Part shown: one piece after another, positions 1-6,618 of the stretch
How the letters are laid out: each line of letters starts with the position of its first letter
Position numbering within the stretch: the first letter of the stretch is position 1
From: an uncultured Clostridia bacterium
GTDB taxonomy: Bacteria; Bacillota; Clostridia; Christensenellales; UBA1242
Direction: 5' to 3'
Assembly: GCA_944381825.1 (NCBI GenBank)
Contig: CALWMK010000006.1
Location: forward strand, 1-48,448
DNA: 48,448 nucleotides
Notes under the pieces: generated by a model
What the model was told of the DNA's origin: nothing
Database searches by the model: none
What the model saw: the letters and a program-made list of their open reading frames with translations, nothing else
Position numbers and translations under genes: made by a program

Positions 1-106
1 TCACTGTTTGAATTAACATCAGTTTTGCTTGCAAATGACTCCGTCGCTTGCAGACAAAACTTCCGATAATATAAATTATTAAAAATCTAATGTCAAAGGT
101 TATGTA

Positions 107-120
107 AAAAAGCGCTTTTA
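107..120. promoter_or_regulatory. cre-like palindrome ahead of first gene
   Basis: A 12-bp perfect palindrome (AAAAGCGCTTTT, 108-119) lies 25 bases upstream of the first start codon. It resembles the catabolite-responsive element bound by CcpA in Firmicutes, but it lacks the usual flanking TG/CA. It could also be chance symmetry in AT-rich DNA. No CcpA gene is visible here, so the assignment is tentative. Confidence 0.2.
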
Positions 121-144
121 AAATAAAAAATACAAGAGGATAAG

Positions 145-390
145 ATGAAAAAATATTATAAAAAAAGTCCTTTTAAACATTTAAAAAGTTTTGGTTCGAT
201 ATTTGTTAGTTTGTTTTCTGATATTGAAGTGGTTAAAGGATTTAAGGAAAATGGTGGATTAAAGGGAATTTTAATGGCTTTTCAAGGAAAAACAGCGAGT
301 GAAATAAAACAGCAAGAAATATATGATAAAATAAAGCTTGAAGAGACAGTAAGAGCCAAAATAAGAAAAGATTTAGAAAATGAAAAATAA
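145..390 (+). CDS. small basic protein, unknown function
   Basis: This gene encodes 81 residues. An AGAGGA Shine-Dalgarno sequence lies 6 bases before the ATG. The N-terminus is very basic (MKKYYKKSPFKH), followed by a short hydrophobic stretch around residues 16-24 and a charged, probably helical C-terminus rich in Lys and Glu. I do not recognise the family. It is followed by a strong convergent terminator. The good ribosome site and clean frame make it a likely real gene, but no function can be inferred. Confidence 0.6.
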   Translation: MKKYYKKSPFKHLKSFGSIFVSLFSDIEVVKGFKENGGLKGILMAFQGKTASEIKQQEIYDKIKLEETVRAKIRKDLENEK

Positions 391-440
391 ATTCAATTAA
401 TATAAAACTTTTAAGAATAAAATTTGACACTTTGTCTTTA

Positions 441-478
441 ATTTCAAAAAATCCAGCAGTTGCTGGATTTTTTGAAAT
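441..478. terminator. bidirectional terminator, 18-bp perfect stem
   Basis: Bases 441-458 and 461-478 are perfect reverse complements around a 2-base spacer. The GC core (ATCCAGCA/TGCTGGAT) is flanked by A-run and T-run arms, so it can end transcription in both directions. It sits between a plus-strand gene ending at 390 and a minus-strand gene ending at 524. Confidence 0.85.
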
Positions 479-523
479 ATAAAATTTGTTTTATCAGATG
501 ATTACTTAGTTTTTTATTTTTAA

Positions 524-934
524 TTATTTTCCATTCATCATTATCATAAAAATAATGTTAAGTATGATTGTCAAAATGGAGAATATCGAAAATAATAATT
601 TTAAAACTCTTTGCTTTTTTCCTATACAAAAAGAAATTATGTTTAAAATACTAGAAATTGCTCCAGATATAAGACTTGGCAGTCCAAAATAAATAAAAAA
701 TACAACCATTCCAAGGGCACTGCCTAATTTTTCGCTTTCAGTGGCTAAATAATGTTGAATTACAGAACTACCAAAAAGACACATTAAGATGAAAGAAACT
801 ACAAAGAAAATACTACCAATAATGAATAAAACATTACTCGTTTTATTTTTTTTAGAAAAGTTAATTTGTTCAATCTCAATGTTTGGCAAAGCTTCATTTT
901 CAGAAGTTGTTTGAATTTTGTTGTTATCTTTCAT
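524..934 (-). CDS. three-helix membrane protein, unknown function
   Basis: This gene encodes 136 residues. An AAAGGAT ribosome site precedes the ATG by 7 bases. The first 35 residues are hydrophilic and probably cytoplasmic. Three hydrophobic segments follow, at about 36-58, 72-104 and 112-132, and the second may be two short helices. No conserved motif is visible. The family is not recognised; it resembles the small helical membrane proteins that are common and fast-evolving in Clostridia. Confidence 0.65.
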   Translation of the reverse strand: MKDNNKIQTTSENEALPNIEIEQINFSKKNKTSNVLFIIGSIFFVVSFILMCLFGSSVIQHYLATESEKLGSALGMVVFFIYFGLPSLISGAISSILNIISFCIGKKQRVLKLLFSIFSILTIILNIIFMIMMNGK

Positions 935-1045
935 AATAAAATCCTTTTATAAACTCAAATAAATTGAAAAAATTTAGTAAATAATATTCTTTTAAATTAG
1001 CAGTTATAAGAATTTGCGTTCTTAAAAGTGATACTTAGTTGTTTT

Positions 1046-1133
1046 TGGCGGAAAGGACAGGATTTGAACCTGCGGTGGCTTTCACCACACACGCTTTCCA
1101 AGCGTGCACATTAGACCGCTCTGACACCTTTCC
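1046..1133 (-). tRNA. tRNA-Ser(GGA)
   Basis: On the minus strand the acceptor GGAAAGG pairs with CCTTTCC, followed by discriminator G and an encoded CCA. The anticodon loop in CGCTTGGAAAGCG reads GGA (Ser, UCC/UCU). A long variable arm (GTGTGGTGAAAGCCACCGC) makes it a class II tRNA, as expected for serine. It is a single gene, away from the tRNA cluster at the right end. Confidence 0.97.
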
Positions 1134-1240
1134 AAATACTTTTTGTAGAATAACATATTTTTTTTTAATTTTCAAGTGTTTTAAGCATTTAGTATTATAA
1201 TATAAATTTAAAAAAAATAGATGTTTGTTAAGTTTAAAGT

Positions 1241-1268
1241 TTGAAAAAATTAAAAAATTTGTTATACT
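1241..1268 (+). promoter_or_regulatory. promoter for leaderless 50-residue ORF
   Basis: A TTGAAA -35 (1241-1246) is followed after 16 bases by TATACT (1263-1268) with an extended -10 TG. The expected start of transcription coincides with the ATG at 1275. Confidence 0.65.
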
Positions 1269-1274
1269 AAATTT

Positions 1275-1427
1275 ATGGACAAACTAAAAATATTGAAAAT
1301 TGCTGAAAATCAAGATTGCGAGGCGTTATATTCTGAGGATTTTGATGAACCAACTATAAATGAAAACTATGAAAATTTTTATAATGATTTAAAACAACCC
1401 TCGAAATATATCAAAGAAGATTGGTGA
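1275..1427 (+). CDS. 50-residue acidic microprotein
   Basis: An open frame of 50 codons begins at ATG 1275 and ends at TGA 1425-1427. The N-terminus is basic (MDKLKILKIAEN); the rest is strongly acidic and rich in Asn and Tyr, ending in EDW. There is no Shine-Dalgarno sequence, but a good sigma-A promoter places the transcript start at the ATG, so translation would be leaderless. I do not recognise it. The main support is the exact promoter spacing; coding status is uncertain. It ends 38 bases before the DUF362 gene and might share its transcript. Confidence 0.45.
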   Translation: MDKLKILKIAENQDCEALYSEDFDEPTINENYENFYNDLKQPSKYIKEDW

Positions 1428-1465
1428 AAGTGTGTTTAATTAAATTTATTGGTTAAAGGTTTAAA

Positions 1466-2326
1466 ATGTCAAAAGTATTTTTTTCAAGAAAGCTTACTAG
1501 CGAAAATCTATGCGAAATGTTTAAGGTTTTAAAATTTGAGTTAAAGGGAAATGTTGCAGTTAAAGTTCATTCTGGAGAAAAGGGAAACCAAAATTATTTA
1601 AAGCCAGAATTTATGAAACCTCTTATTAATTTTGTAAAAGGAACTGTTGTAGAATGCAACACAGCTTATGATGGCGAAAGAAACACCTCTATAAAACACA
1701 AAAAGCTTATTTCTGAACATGGTTGGACAATTTTTAATGTTGATATTTTAGATGAAGAAAGCCCAGACATGGTTTTAGAAATTCCAAATGGAAAAACAAT
1801 AAAAAAAGATTTTGTTGGCAAAAATTTAAAAAATTATGACTCCATGCTTGTTATATCGCATTTTAAAGGACATCCAATGGGTGGCTATGGTGGAGCTTTA
1901 AAACAGCTTAGTATTGGTGTTGCTTCATCCTATGGCAAGGCATATATTCATGGCGCTGGAAATCCAGAGAAAATGTGGGATACTGAACAAAATCTATTTT
2001 TAGAAGCTATGTCAGATTCAGCTAGTGCAGTCCACAACTATTTTAAAGGCAACATAGCCTATGTTAATGTGATGTGCAACATGAGTGTTGATTGTGATTG
2101 TTGTGCGGTTGCAGAGGACCCATGCATGAAGGATATCGGAATTTTATCTTCTCTTGACCCAGTTGCCTTGGATCAAGCTTGCATAGATTTGGTTAAAAAT
2201 TCAAATGACCCGGGGAAGGAACACTTTTTAGAGAGAATAAATAGCAGAAACGGAATTTATACAATTGAATGTGCAGAGAAATTGGGCATAGGTTTAAGAA
2301 AATATGAACTTATCGTTTTAGATTAA
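1466..2326 (+). CDS. DUF362 domain protein (Fe-S centre type)
   Basis: The 286 residues match the clostridial DUF362 family. The family's signature stretches are visible: VAVKVHSGEKG (about 30-40), SHFKGHPMGGYGGALK (about 131-146), the Cys cluster VDCDCCAVAEDPC (about 207-219) and GILSSLDPVALDQAC right after it. The family is annotated as an uncharacterised Fe-S centre protein; no reaction is established. Many DUF362 proteins carry a C-terminal 2[4Fe-4S] ferredoxin domain, but this one ends at the DUF362 core, so any cluster would use the internal cysteines. An AAAGG site lies upstream of the ATG and a terminator follows, so it is probably monocistronic. Confidence 0.85.
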   Translation: MSKVFFSRKLTSENLCEMFKVLKFELKGNVAVKVHSGEKGNQNYLKPEFMKPLINFVKGTVVECNTAYDGERNTSIKHKKLISEHGWTIFNVDILDEESPDMVLEIPNGKTIKKDFVGKNLKNYDSMLVISHFKGHPMGGYGGALKQLSIGVASSYGKAYIHGAGNPEKMWDTEQNLFLEAMSDSASAVHNYFKGNIAYVNVMCNMSVDCDCCAVAEDPCMKDIGILSSLDPVALDQACIDLVKNSNDPGKEHFLERINSRNGIYTIECAEKLGIGLRKYELIVLD

Positions 2327-2346
2327 AGATTATTAAATTTAAATAT

Positions 2347-2377
2347 AAACAATTTGTGTAACGCAAATTGTTTTTTT
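2347..2377 (+). terminator. rho-independent terminator
   Basis: The stem AAACAATTTG/CAAATTGTTT with a 7-base loop runs into a T-tract. It closes the DUF362 unit and separates it from feoAB. Confidence 0.8.
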
Positions 2378-2524
2378 AATTTTTGTTGAAAGGAATTTTA
2401 TTTTCACAATTATTCTTAAAATACGAATTTACAAAGAATATCAAGAAAAAATCAAATATAAATTATAGGATAATTTAATCATTTAAACGATCATAAATGT
2501 CAGCGAAAAAGAATACATTTTATT

Positions 2525-2758
2525 ATGCTTTACTTATCAAATTGTTTAACTGGAGATAAGGTAATTGTGGCTGGCTTTAAAAGTGAGATGCCACAAAATA
2601 TAAAAAAAAGATTATGCCAACTTGGCATTTTTTCTGGCACAGAAATTATTTTTGTTCAAAAATCTATCCTTAAAAAGGTGATTTTAATTGAGGTAAATTT
2701 TTATATGCTTTCCATAAGATTTGATATTGCTTCCATGATAGAGGTGAAACATGCATAA
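2525..2758 (+). CDS. feoA: FeoA, ferrous iron transport accessory protein
   Basis: This 77-residue protein has the SH3-like FeoA fold pattern: a start of the type LxxCLTGDKVIVAGF, then IKKRLCQLGIFSGTEI in the middle, and a C-terminal strand after which the frame runs into feoB. FeoA proteins bind the cytosolic side of FeoB and support Fe(II) uptake. The gene overlaps feoB by 8 bases, which indicates translational coupling. No good Shine-Dalgarno sequence precedes the ATG, and I could not identify a convincing Fur box in the AT-rich 150 bases upstream. Confidence 0.88.
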   Translation: MLYLSNCLTGDKVIVAGFKSEMPQNIKKRLCQLGIFSGTEIIFVQKSILKKVILIEVNFYMLSIRFDIASMIEVKHA

Positions 2759-4835
2759 ATTTTTACTTGTTGGCAATGCAAATACCGGCAAAACCACACT
2801 TTTTAATTCTTTATCTAAAAGTAATGAACATACAGGTAATTGGCACGGGGTGACAAATCAAGAAAAGGTAGCAAAATTCAAGTTCGAAAAACAAATTTAC
2901 GAAGTTGTGGATCTTCCAGGCATTTATTCCATGACACCTCATAGTTTTGAAGAGAAGGTGGCAACCGATTATATTTATGCAAATTTAGATTGTCCAGTGA
3001 TAAATATTTGTGACTTAAATAATATCCAGCGAAATTTATTTTTAACCTTGGAATTGATTGAACTAGGTATGAAAGTTTTTTTAGTTATCAATCAAATGGA
3101 TAAAAAGCCGTTTAATAATGTTGATGTTGATTTATTAAAAAACGAACTGGGTTGTCCTGTTTTTTTATTGGATGCAAGTAATAAAAAACAAGTTGCTAAT
3201 CTTAAAGCAGAACTTTCAAAAATAAATGAATTCGAATTTAAATTACCTTATAATTATATAGGAGATGTCGATTATAATTTACATATTAAAAAGCAAAATG
3301 TTAAAATTAATAAAAAATACTTGATTATTAAATTATATGAAAATGACAAATACTTGATGGAAAACTATTTGGCAGAAAATGTTAAAATTCCTGATTTATC
3401 TGAAACATTCGCAAAAAAAAGATATGAATTTATTGCAACACTTAAAAGTATAAAACATGTTGATAAAAAGGTATATGGGTATAGCGGTCTTGATAAAATT
3501 TTATTAAATAAATATTTAGCTCTTCCTATTTTTATTTCAATTTTACTATGCATATTTTATTTGACGTTTTTTTCTTTAGGTGCATTTATAAGTAATTTTT
3601 TGCAATATTTGATTCAAGATTTGTTTGGCAGCTGGTTTATCCATTTTATTTCTTCATTTGTAAAAACACAATGGATAGTAGATCTTTTTGATGTTGCACT
3701 TATTGGAGGAATTGGAAGCATCTTATCTTTTTTGCCTCAAGTTACACTACTATTTTTTTTCTTGGCAATTTTAGAAGATAGTGGATATCTTTCTAGAGTT
3801 GCGTTTCTATTCGAAGACATTTTTTCAAAGGTAGGATTGTCTGGAAAGGGTGTTTATACTCTATTAATGGGGTTTGGCTGTAGCGCAAGTGCAATTTTAA
3901 CTTCACGCAATATGGAAGACAAAAATGCAAAAATAAAAACTGCACTTATGACCCCATTTATGAGTTGTAGCGCAAAGCTTCCAATCTATGCAGTTTTAGG
4001 CGGCGCTTTTTTTGGGGCTGGAAATGTTGTTGTGGTTTTAGGGCTTTATTTACTTGGAGTTGTTTTAGGCTTAACATTATGTTATATTTTGGAAAAGACT
4101 AGTTTTAAAAGCAAACAACAATCTTTTATTTTAGAATTTGCTCATTTGCGCTTTGCCAAGCCTAATCGAATTTTCGCCATAATATTTGATAATTTAAAGC
4201 AGTTTTTAATTAGAATAGGAAGTCTTTTAATTTGTGTCAATGTTATTATTTGGCTATTATCTTCTTTTAGTTTTAGATTTGGATATGTTCAGTTCACTGG
4301 TGAAAAAAGTATGCTCCAAGTTTTAGGAGAATTACTTTGCTTTATTTTCAAACCTTTGGGCTTTGGAAACTGGGGTGCAACTTCTGCGCTTATTGCTGGT
4401 CTTGTTGCAAAAGAAGTGGTTGTTTCTTCAATTGCAATATTTAATGGTGTGAGTGGCGGAGAAAATCAAATTTCAAAAAGCTTAAGTTCTCCAAGTTCGG
4501 TGGTATTTTTTACTCCAGCATCTGCTCTAGCATATATGGCATTTTGTTTGCTTTACACTCCTTGCATTGCAACTTTAGGAGTTTTAAAAAATGAAATTGG
4601 AACAAAACTCATGTTATTTTCAGTAATTTTACAATTTTCAATCGCCTATTTAATTGCTTTTTTGGTATTCAAAATAAGTTCATTCATAGAATTGCTTGGA
4701 ATTTTCCAAACAGTATTAATTGTTTGCGCAGTTTTATTCATTGTATTTTGTATTATATTTGTTTTGTCAAAAAAAAGATGTTTAAATTGTAATTACTGCA
4801 AAAAAAAATGTAAAAAAATTAAAAAAGACATTTAA
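2751..4835 (+). CDS. feoB: FeoB, ferrous iron permease with G domain
   Basis: This 694-residue inner-membrane Fe(II) transporter has an N-terminal GTPase domain: G1 GNANTGKT (8-15), G3 DLPG (54-57) and G4 NQMD (114-117). The switch-I region WHGVTNQEK is typical of FeoB. A helical spacer follows, then the Gate/core membrane region with the characteristic GFGCSASAIL (about 375) and MTPFMSCSAKLP motifs. Membrane segments continue to about residue 670. The last 20 residues form a Lys/Cys-rich tail (CLNCNYCKKKC), seen in some clostridial FeoBs and possibly an Fe-S or metal site standing in for FeoC. It is translationally coupled to feoA. Confidence 0.95.
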   Translation: MHKFLLVGNANTGKTTLFNSLSKSNEHTGNWHGVTNQEKVAKFKFEKQIYEVVDLPGIYSMTPHSFEEKVATDYIYANLDCPVINICDLNNIQRNLFLTLELIELGMKVFLVINQMDKKPFNNVDVDLLKNELGCPVFLLDASNKKQVANLKAELSKINEFEFKLPYNYIGDVDYNLHIKKQNVKINKKYLIIKLYENDKYLMENYLAENVKIPDLSETFAKKRYEFIATLKSIKHVDKKVYGYSGLDKILLNKYLALPIFISILLCIFYLTFFSLGAFISNFLQYLIQDLFGSWFIHFISSFVKTQWIVDLFDVALIGGIGSILSFLPQVTLLFFFLAILEDSGYLSRVAFLFEDIFSKVGLSGKGVYTLLMGFGCSASAILTSRNMEDKNAKIKTALMTPFMSCSAKLPIYAVLGGAFFGAGNVVVVLGLYLLGVVLGLTLCYILEKTSFKSKQQSFILEFAHLRFAKPNRIFAIIFDNLKQFLIRIGSLLICVNVIIWLLSSFSFRFGYVQFTGEKSMLQVLGELLCFIFKPLGFGNWGATSALIAGLVAKEVVVSSIAIFNGVSGGENQISKSLSSPSSVVFFTPASALAYMAFCLLYTPCIATLGVLKNEIGTKLMLFSVILQFSIAYLIAFLVFKISSFIELLGIFQTVLIVCAVLFIVFCIIFVLSKKRCLNCNYCKKKCKKIKKDI

Positions 4836-4903
4836 AAAAAACAATTAAAAACATGTAAAAAAACTAATCTTTTTATATAGGCATGAATAACAAGTTTCAA
4901 AAT

Positions 4904-4930
4904 TTGACAGATGATTTATATTTTGATAAC
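4904..4930 (+). promoter_or_regulatory. candidate promoter
   Basis: A perfect TTGACA (4904-4909) is followed after 15 bases by GATAAC (4925-4930), 8 bases before the ATG at 4939. The spacer is short, so the -10 choice is uncertain. If right, the next gene is leaderless, which fits its lack of a Shine-Dalgarno sequence. Confidence 0.4.
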
Positions 4931-4938
4931 CTTATAAC

Positions 4939-5304
4939 ATGAATTTTGAAATTTTTGATGATGATTTCGAAGAAAATAAATTGGCTTTTAAAAAAGAAAT
5001 TTCCTCTTTTTCGAAAAATTTAGTTAAAAATAATTTAGAAAAAGAATTTGAATTGTTTGTTGATGAAAATTTGAATTGTACAAGAAATTATTACATCATT
5101 TTATTTGCGCTAAAAACTACTCAAAATATTTTAAATGGCGAATCATTTGAATTGGCTCCATTTAATGCTTTCAGTTTTTTGCCTGATGTTACTTTTTTTC
5201 AAACAATGTGCATGGTTTGTAAAAAATTCTTAAAAAAAGGTGAGGAGTTGGCAAAATATTATAATATTGAAATTGAAAAGCCAAATCATAAGCAAAAAGT
5301 GTAA
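4939..5304 (+). CDS. unknown 121-residue soluble protein
   Basis: The N-terminal 50 residues are acidic and helical (FDDDFEENK, then repeated Lys/Glu). A more hydrophobic centre follows at about 51-100 (NYYIILFALKTTQNIL, FLPDVTFFQTMCMVCKKFL), ending in a basic tail. No signal peptide or clear membrane helix is present. The CxxC within MCMVCKK (about 91-96) is isolated. I do not recognise the family. It has no ribosome-binding site, and it lies tail to tail with the minus-strand XRE regulators. Confidence 0.55.
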   Translation: MNFEIFDDDFEENKLAFKKEISSFSKNLVKNNLEKEFELFVDENLNCTRNYYIILFALKTTQNILNGESFELAPFNAFSFLPDVTFFQTMCMVCKKFLKKGEELAKYYNIEIEKPNHKQKV

Positions 5305-5334
5305 CACAAAAAAAGGTTGATGGCTAAAAGCTAA

Positions 5335-5532
5335 TTAATTTTCTAAAAGCTCATCAACTGAAATTTTATAAAATTTACAAATTTTTATTATTGTTGCCAA
5401 ATTGGGTTCGATTTTGTCTGCTTCCCAATCAGATATAGTTCGGTTAGAAAAGTTGAGATTTTTTGCAAGTTCAACTTGAGATAAATTTTTTTCCAATCTT
5501 AACTCTTTTAACTTTTTCCCTAAACCCTTCAT
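5335..5532 (-). CDS. XRE-family HTH regulator, first of three
   Basis: This is a Cro/CI-type helix-turn-helix of about 65 residues: LGKKLKELRLEKNLSQVELA, NFSNRTISDWEADKIEPN, then a helix ending VDELLEN. A longer frame opens at 5577, but a perfect TATAAT (5578-5583, minus strand) directly abuts that ATG, so transcription should start inside it. The ATG at 5532 gives the length of the two neighbouring regulators and starts at the domain boundary. It is less similar to the other two than they are to each other. A 15-bp palindrome lies upstream (5607-5621) and may be its own operator. Confidence 0.8.
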   Translation of the reverse strand: MKGLGKKLKELRLEKNLSQVELAKNLNFSNRTISDWEADKIEPNLATIIKICKFYKISVDELLEN

Positions 5533-5577
5533 ATCTTCAAATAAAACGCAATCATTTGCAATCCTTATATTTACCAT

Positions 5578-5621
5578 ATTATATTTTGTTAAAAAATTCT
5601 TTAACTTCCGTAAAATACGGA
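5578..5621 (-). promoter_or_regulatory. promoter and palindromic operator of first XRE gene
   Basis: On the minus strand TATAAT occupies 5583-5578. Upstream, 5607-5621 is a perfect 15-bp palindrome (TCCGTA-AAA-TACGGA) with the 6+3+6 layout typical of small XRE repressors. It is unlike the AGTCTT operators next door, suggesting separate specificity. Confidence 0.5.
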
Positions 5622-5659
5622 TTTTGTGGTAATCAAAAAAATAAGTGAAAGAAGATTTA

Positions 5660-5866
5660 TTAATTTTCTATTCCTAGGATATAGTCGCTTGAAACTTTGT
5701 AAATTTTGACAAGTATAATAATTATATCCAAAGAAGGATAAGTAATTCCTCGTTCCCATTTACTTACACATGATTGTTTTACATTGCATAACTTGGCTAG
5801 GTTATCTTGACTTAAGTCATGCTCTAAACGTAACTCCTTTAATCTTTTGCTTATAATATTTCCCAC
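5660..5866 (-). CDS. XRE-family HTH regulator, paralogue A
   Basis: The 68 residues form a single Cro/CI helix-turn-helix: KRLKELRLEHDLSQ, NLAKLCNVKQSCVSKWERGI and PSLDIIIILVKIYKVSSDYILG. It is closely related to the protein at 5951-6154; the stretch LAKLCNV.QSC.SKWERGIT.PS is almost the same, so they are a tandem duplication. It starts at GTG 5866 with no Shine-Dalgarno sequence. A TAAAAT -10 lies 6 bases upstream, embedded in the 23-bp operator, which suggests leaderless and autoregulated expression. The recognition helix (QSCVSKW versus QSCISKW) is nearly the same in both paralogues, so they likely bind the same sites. Confidence 0.88.
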   Translation of the reverse strand: MGNIISKRLKELRLEHDLSQDNLAKLCNVKQSCVSKWERGITYPSLDIIIILVKIYKVSSDYILGIEN

Positions 5867-5872
5867 ATATAT

Positions 5873-5896
5873 ATTTTAGTCTTAAAAAGACTAAAA
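5873..5896. promoter_or_regulatory. operator O1 over paralogue A promoter
   Basis: Bases 5874-5896 form a perfect palindrome with 10-bp arms (TTTTAGTCTT/AAGACTAAAA) and 3 central bases. It covers the predicted TAAAAT -10 (5878-5873, minus) of the gene starting at 5866. It shares the core AGTCTT-N3-AAGACT with O2 and O3. Confidence 0.8.
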
Positions 5897-5899
5897 TGC

Positions 5900-5928
5900 T
5901 TGACTTAGTCTTAAAAAGACTATATAAT
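5900..5928 (+). promoter_or_regulatory. promoter with operator O2 as its whole spacer
   Basis: TTGACT (5900-5905) and a perfect TATAAT (5923-5928) are separated by 17 bases, and those 17 bases are themselves a perfect palindrome (TAGTCTT-AAA-AAGACTA, 5906-5922). A repressor bound there would sit squarely between -35 and -10. It points rightwards, antisense to the regulator gene at 5951-6154 and towards the gene at 6274. Confidence 0.85.
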
Positions 5929-5950
5929 TGAAAAAAAATATAAGATAAAG

Positions 5951-6154
5951 TTAAATCTCATCCTTGCCAAGGAGATAATCACAAGAAACATCAAAAATTT
6001 TAGCAAGACAAACTATCATATCTGTGGATGGTGAGGTAATTCCTCGTTCCCATTTACTTATGCAAGATTGCTGAACATTGCATAGTTTTGCAAGCTCATT
6101 TTGATTTAAATTATTTTCTTTTCTTAATTCTTTAATGATTTGATTTATTCTCAT
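5951..6154 (-). CDS. XRE-family HTH regulator, paralogue B
   Basis: The 67 residues are a single Cro/CI helix-turn-helix (IIKELRKENNLNQNELAKL, CNVQQSCISKWERGI, then a helix ending CDYLLGKDEI), paralogous to the gene at 5660-5866. No ribosome site precedes the ATG; a TAATAT -10 on the minus strand ends 6 bases before it, so the transcript probably starts at the ATG. Operator O3 touches that -10 and fills the spacer. It is likely a DNA-binding repressor of its own promoter and of the plus-strand promoter at 5900-5928. A convergent transcript from that promoter would run through this gene antisense. Confidence 0.88.
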   Translation of the reverse strand: MRINQIIKELRKENNLNQNELAKLCNVQQSCISKWERGITSPSTDMIVCLAKIFDVSCDYLLGKDEI

Positions 6155-6160
6155 ATTTTA

Positions 6161-6190
6161 ATATTAGTCTTTTTAAGACTTATTTCATAA
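6161..6190 (-). promoter_or_regulatory. promoter of paralogue B with operator O3
   Basis: On the minus strand TTATGA (6190-6185) and TAATAT (6166-6161) are 18 bases apart. O3 (AGTCTT-TTT-AAGACT, 6166-6180) fills most of the spacer and touches the -10. The ATG at 6154 is 6 bases from the -10. Confidence 0.6.
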
Positions 6191-6191
6191 A

Positions 6192-6210
6192 ATAGTCTTA
6201 TACAGACTAT
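6192..6210. promoter_or_regulatory. operator O4, imperfect copy
   Basis: ATAGTCT (6192-6198) and AGACTAT (6204-6210) are inverted around 5 bases. The core matches O1-O3 at all but the inner positions. A TATTAT (6208-6213) overlaps its right arm and could be the -10 of the plus-strand gene at 6274, with a weak TTCATA -35. Confidence 0.6.
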
Positions 6211-6273
6211 TATCATTATTTTTTTATATTTTATACATTAAATTTAAATATTTTCTTAATTGAGGTGAATATT

Positions 6274-6561
6274 ATGATTGATGTTTCTAACTTAAGAATT
6301 TATGAGCTTAGAGATTATGCAAGACTAGTTGGTGTTAAAGCGCCAACAACTAAAGTTAGGGCGCAATTAATTGAAGAAATAAATCTAATTTCTTGTGGTG
6401 AATTAAAACCATGTGAAAATCTTTCATCAAAAGGAAGAAAACCTTCTAATTCTTTTATTATAGAAGAAAAAACTAAAGATTTTTTAAATAGAGAACTAAA
6501 TGATTTAAAAAAAGAGGTGTGCGAAAAAATTGATGCCTTATATAATAAAATAAATCAATAA
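6274..6561 (+). CDS. Rho N-terminal/SAP-like small protein
   Basis: This 95-residue protein has an N-terminal helix-extension-helix resembling the Rho_N/SAP fold: LRIYELRDYARLVGV, then KAPTTKVRAQLIEEI (about residues 6-35). A basic GRKP linker follows at about 53-56, then a charged C-terminal helix that could be a coiled coil (about 60-95). Such domains bind nucleic acid, so a DNA- or RNA-associated role is plausible but unproven. The frame opens at GTG 6265, but the ATG at 6274 is 6 bases after GAGGTG, a good ribosome site, so I use 6274. It lies downstream of operators O2 and O4 and may be the regulated output of the XRE cluster. Confidence 0.7.
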   Translation: MIDVSNLRIYELRDYARLVGVKAPTTKVRAQLIEEINLISCGELKPCENLSSKGRKPSNSFIIEEKTKDFLNRELNDLKKEVCEKIDALYNKINQ

Positions 6562-6602
6562 ATAGATTGTTGTTTAAAAACCTTTTAATTTATAATAAAT
6601 TT

Positions 6603-6611
6603 TGATATAAT
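6603..6611 (+). promoter_or_regulatory. extended -10 promoter of rsmE
   Basis: TGA-TATAAT (6603-6611) is an extended -10 with no clear -35. The ATG of rsmE is 7 bases further on and lacks a ribosome site, so a leaderless transcript is likely. Confidence 0.6.
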
Positions 6612-6618
6612 CTTCTCT

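Noticed and set aside
1-62. Imperfect hairpin at the left edge (AGTTTTG/CAAAACT)
   Set aside because: It has a mismatched stem, no T-tract and no known RNA resemblance; too little sequence to its left to judge.
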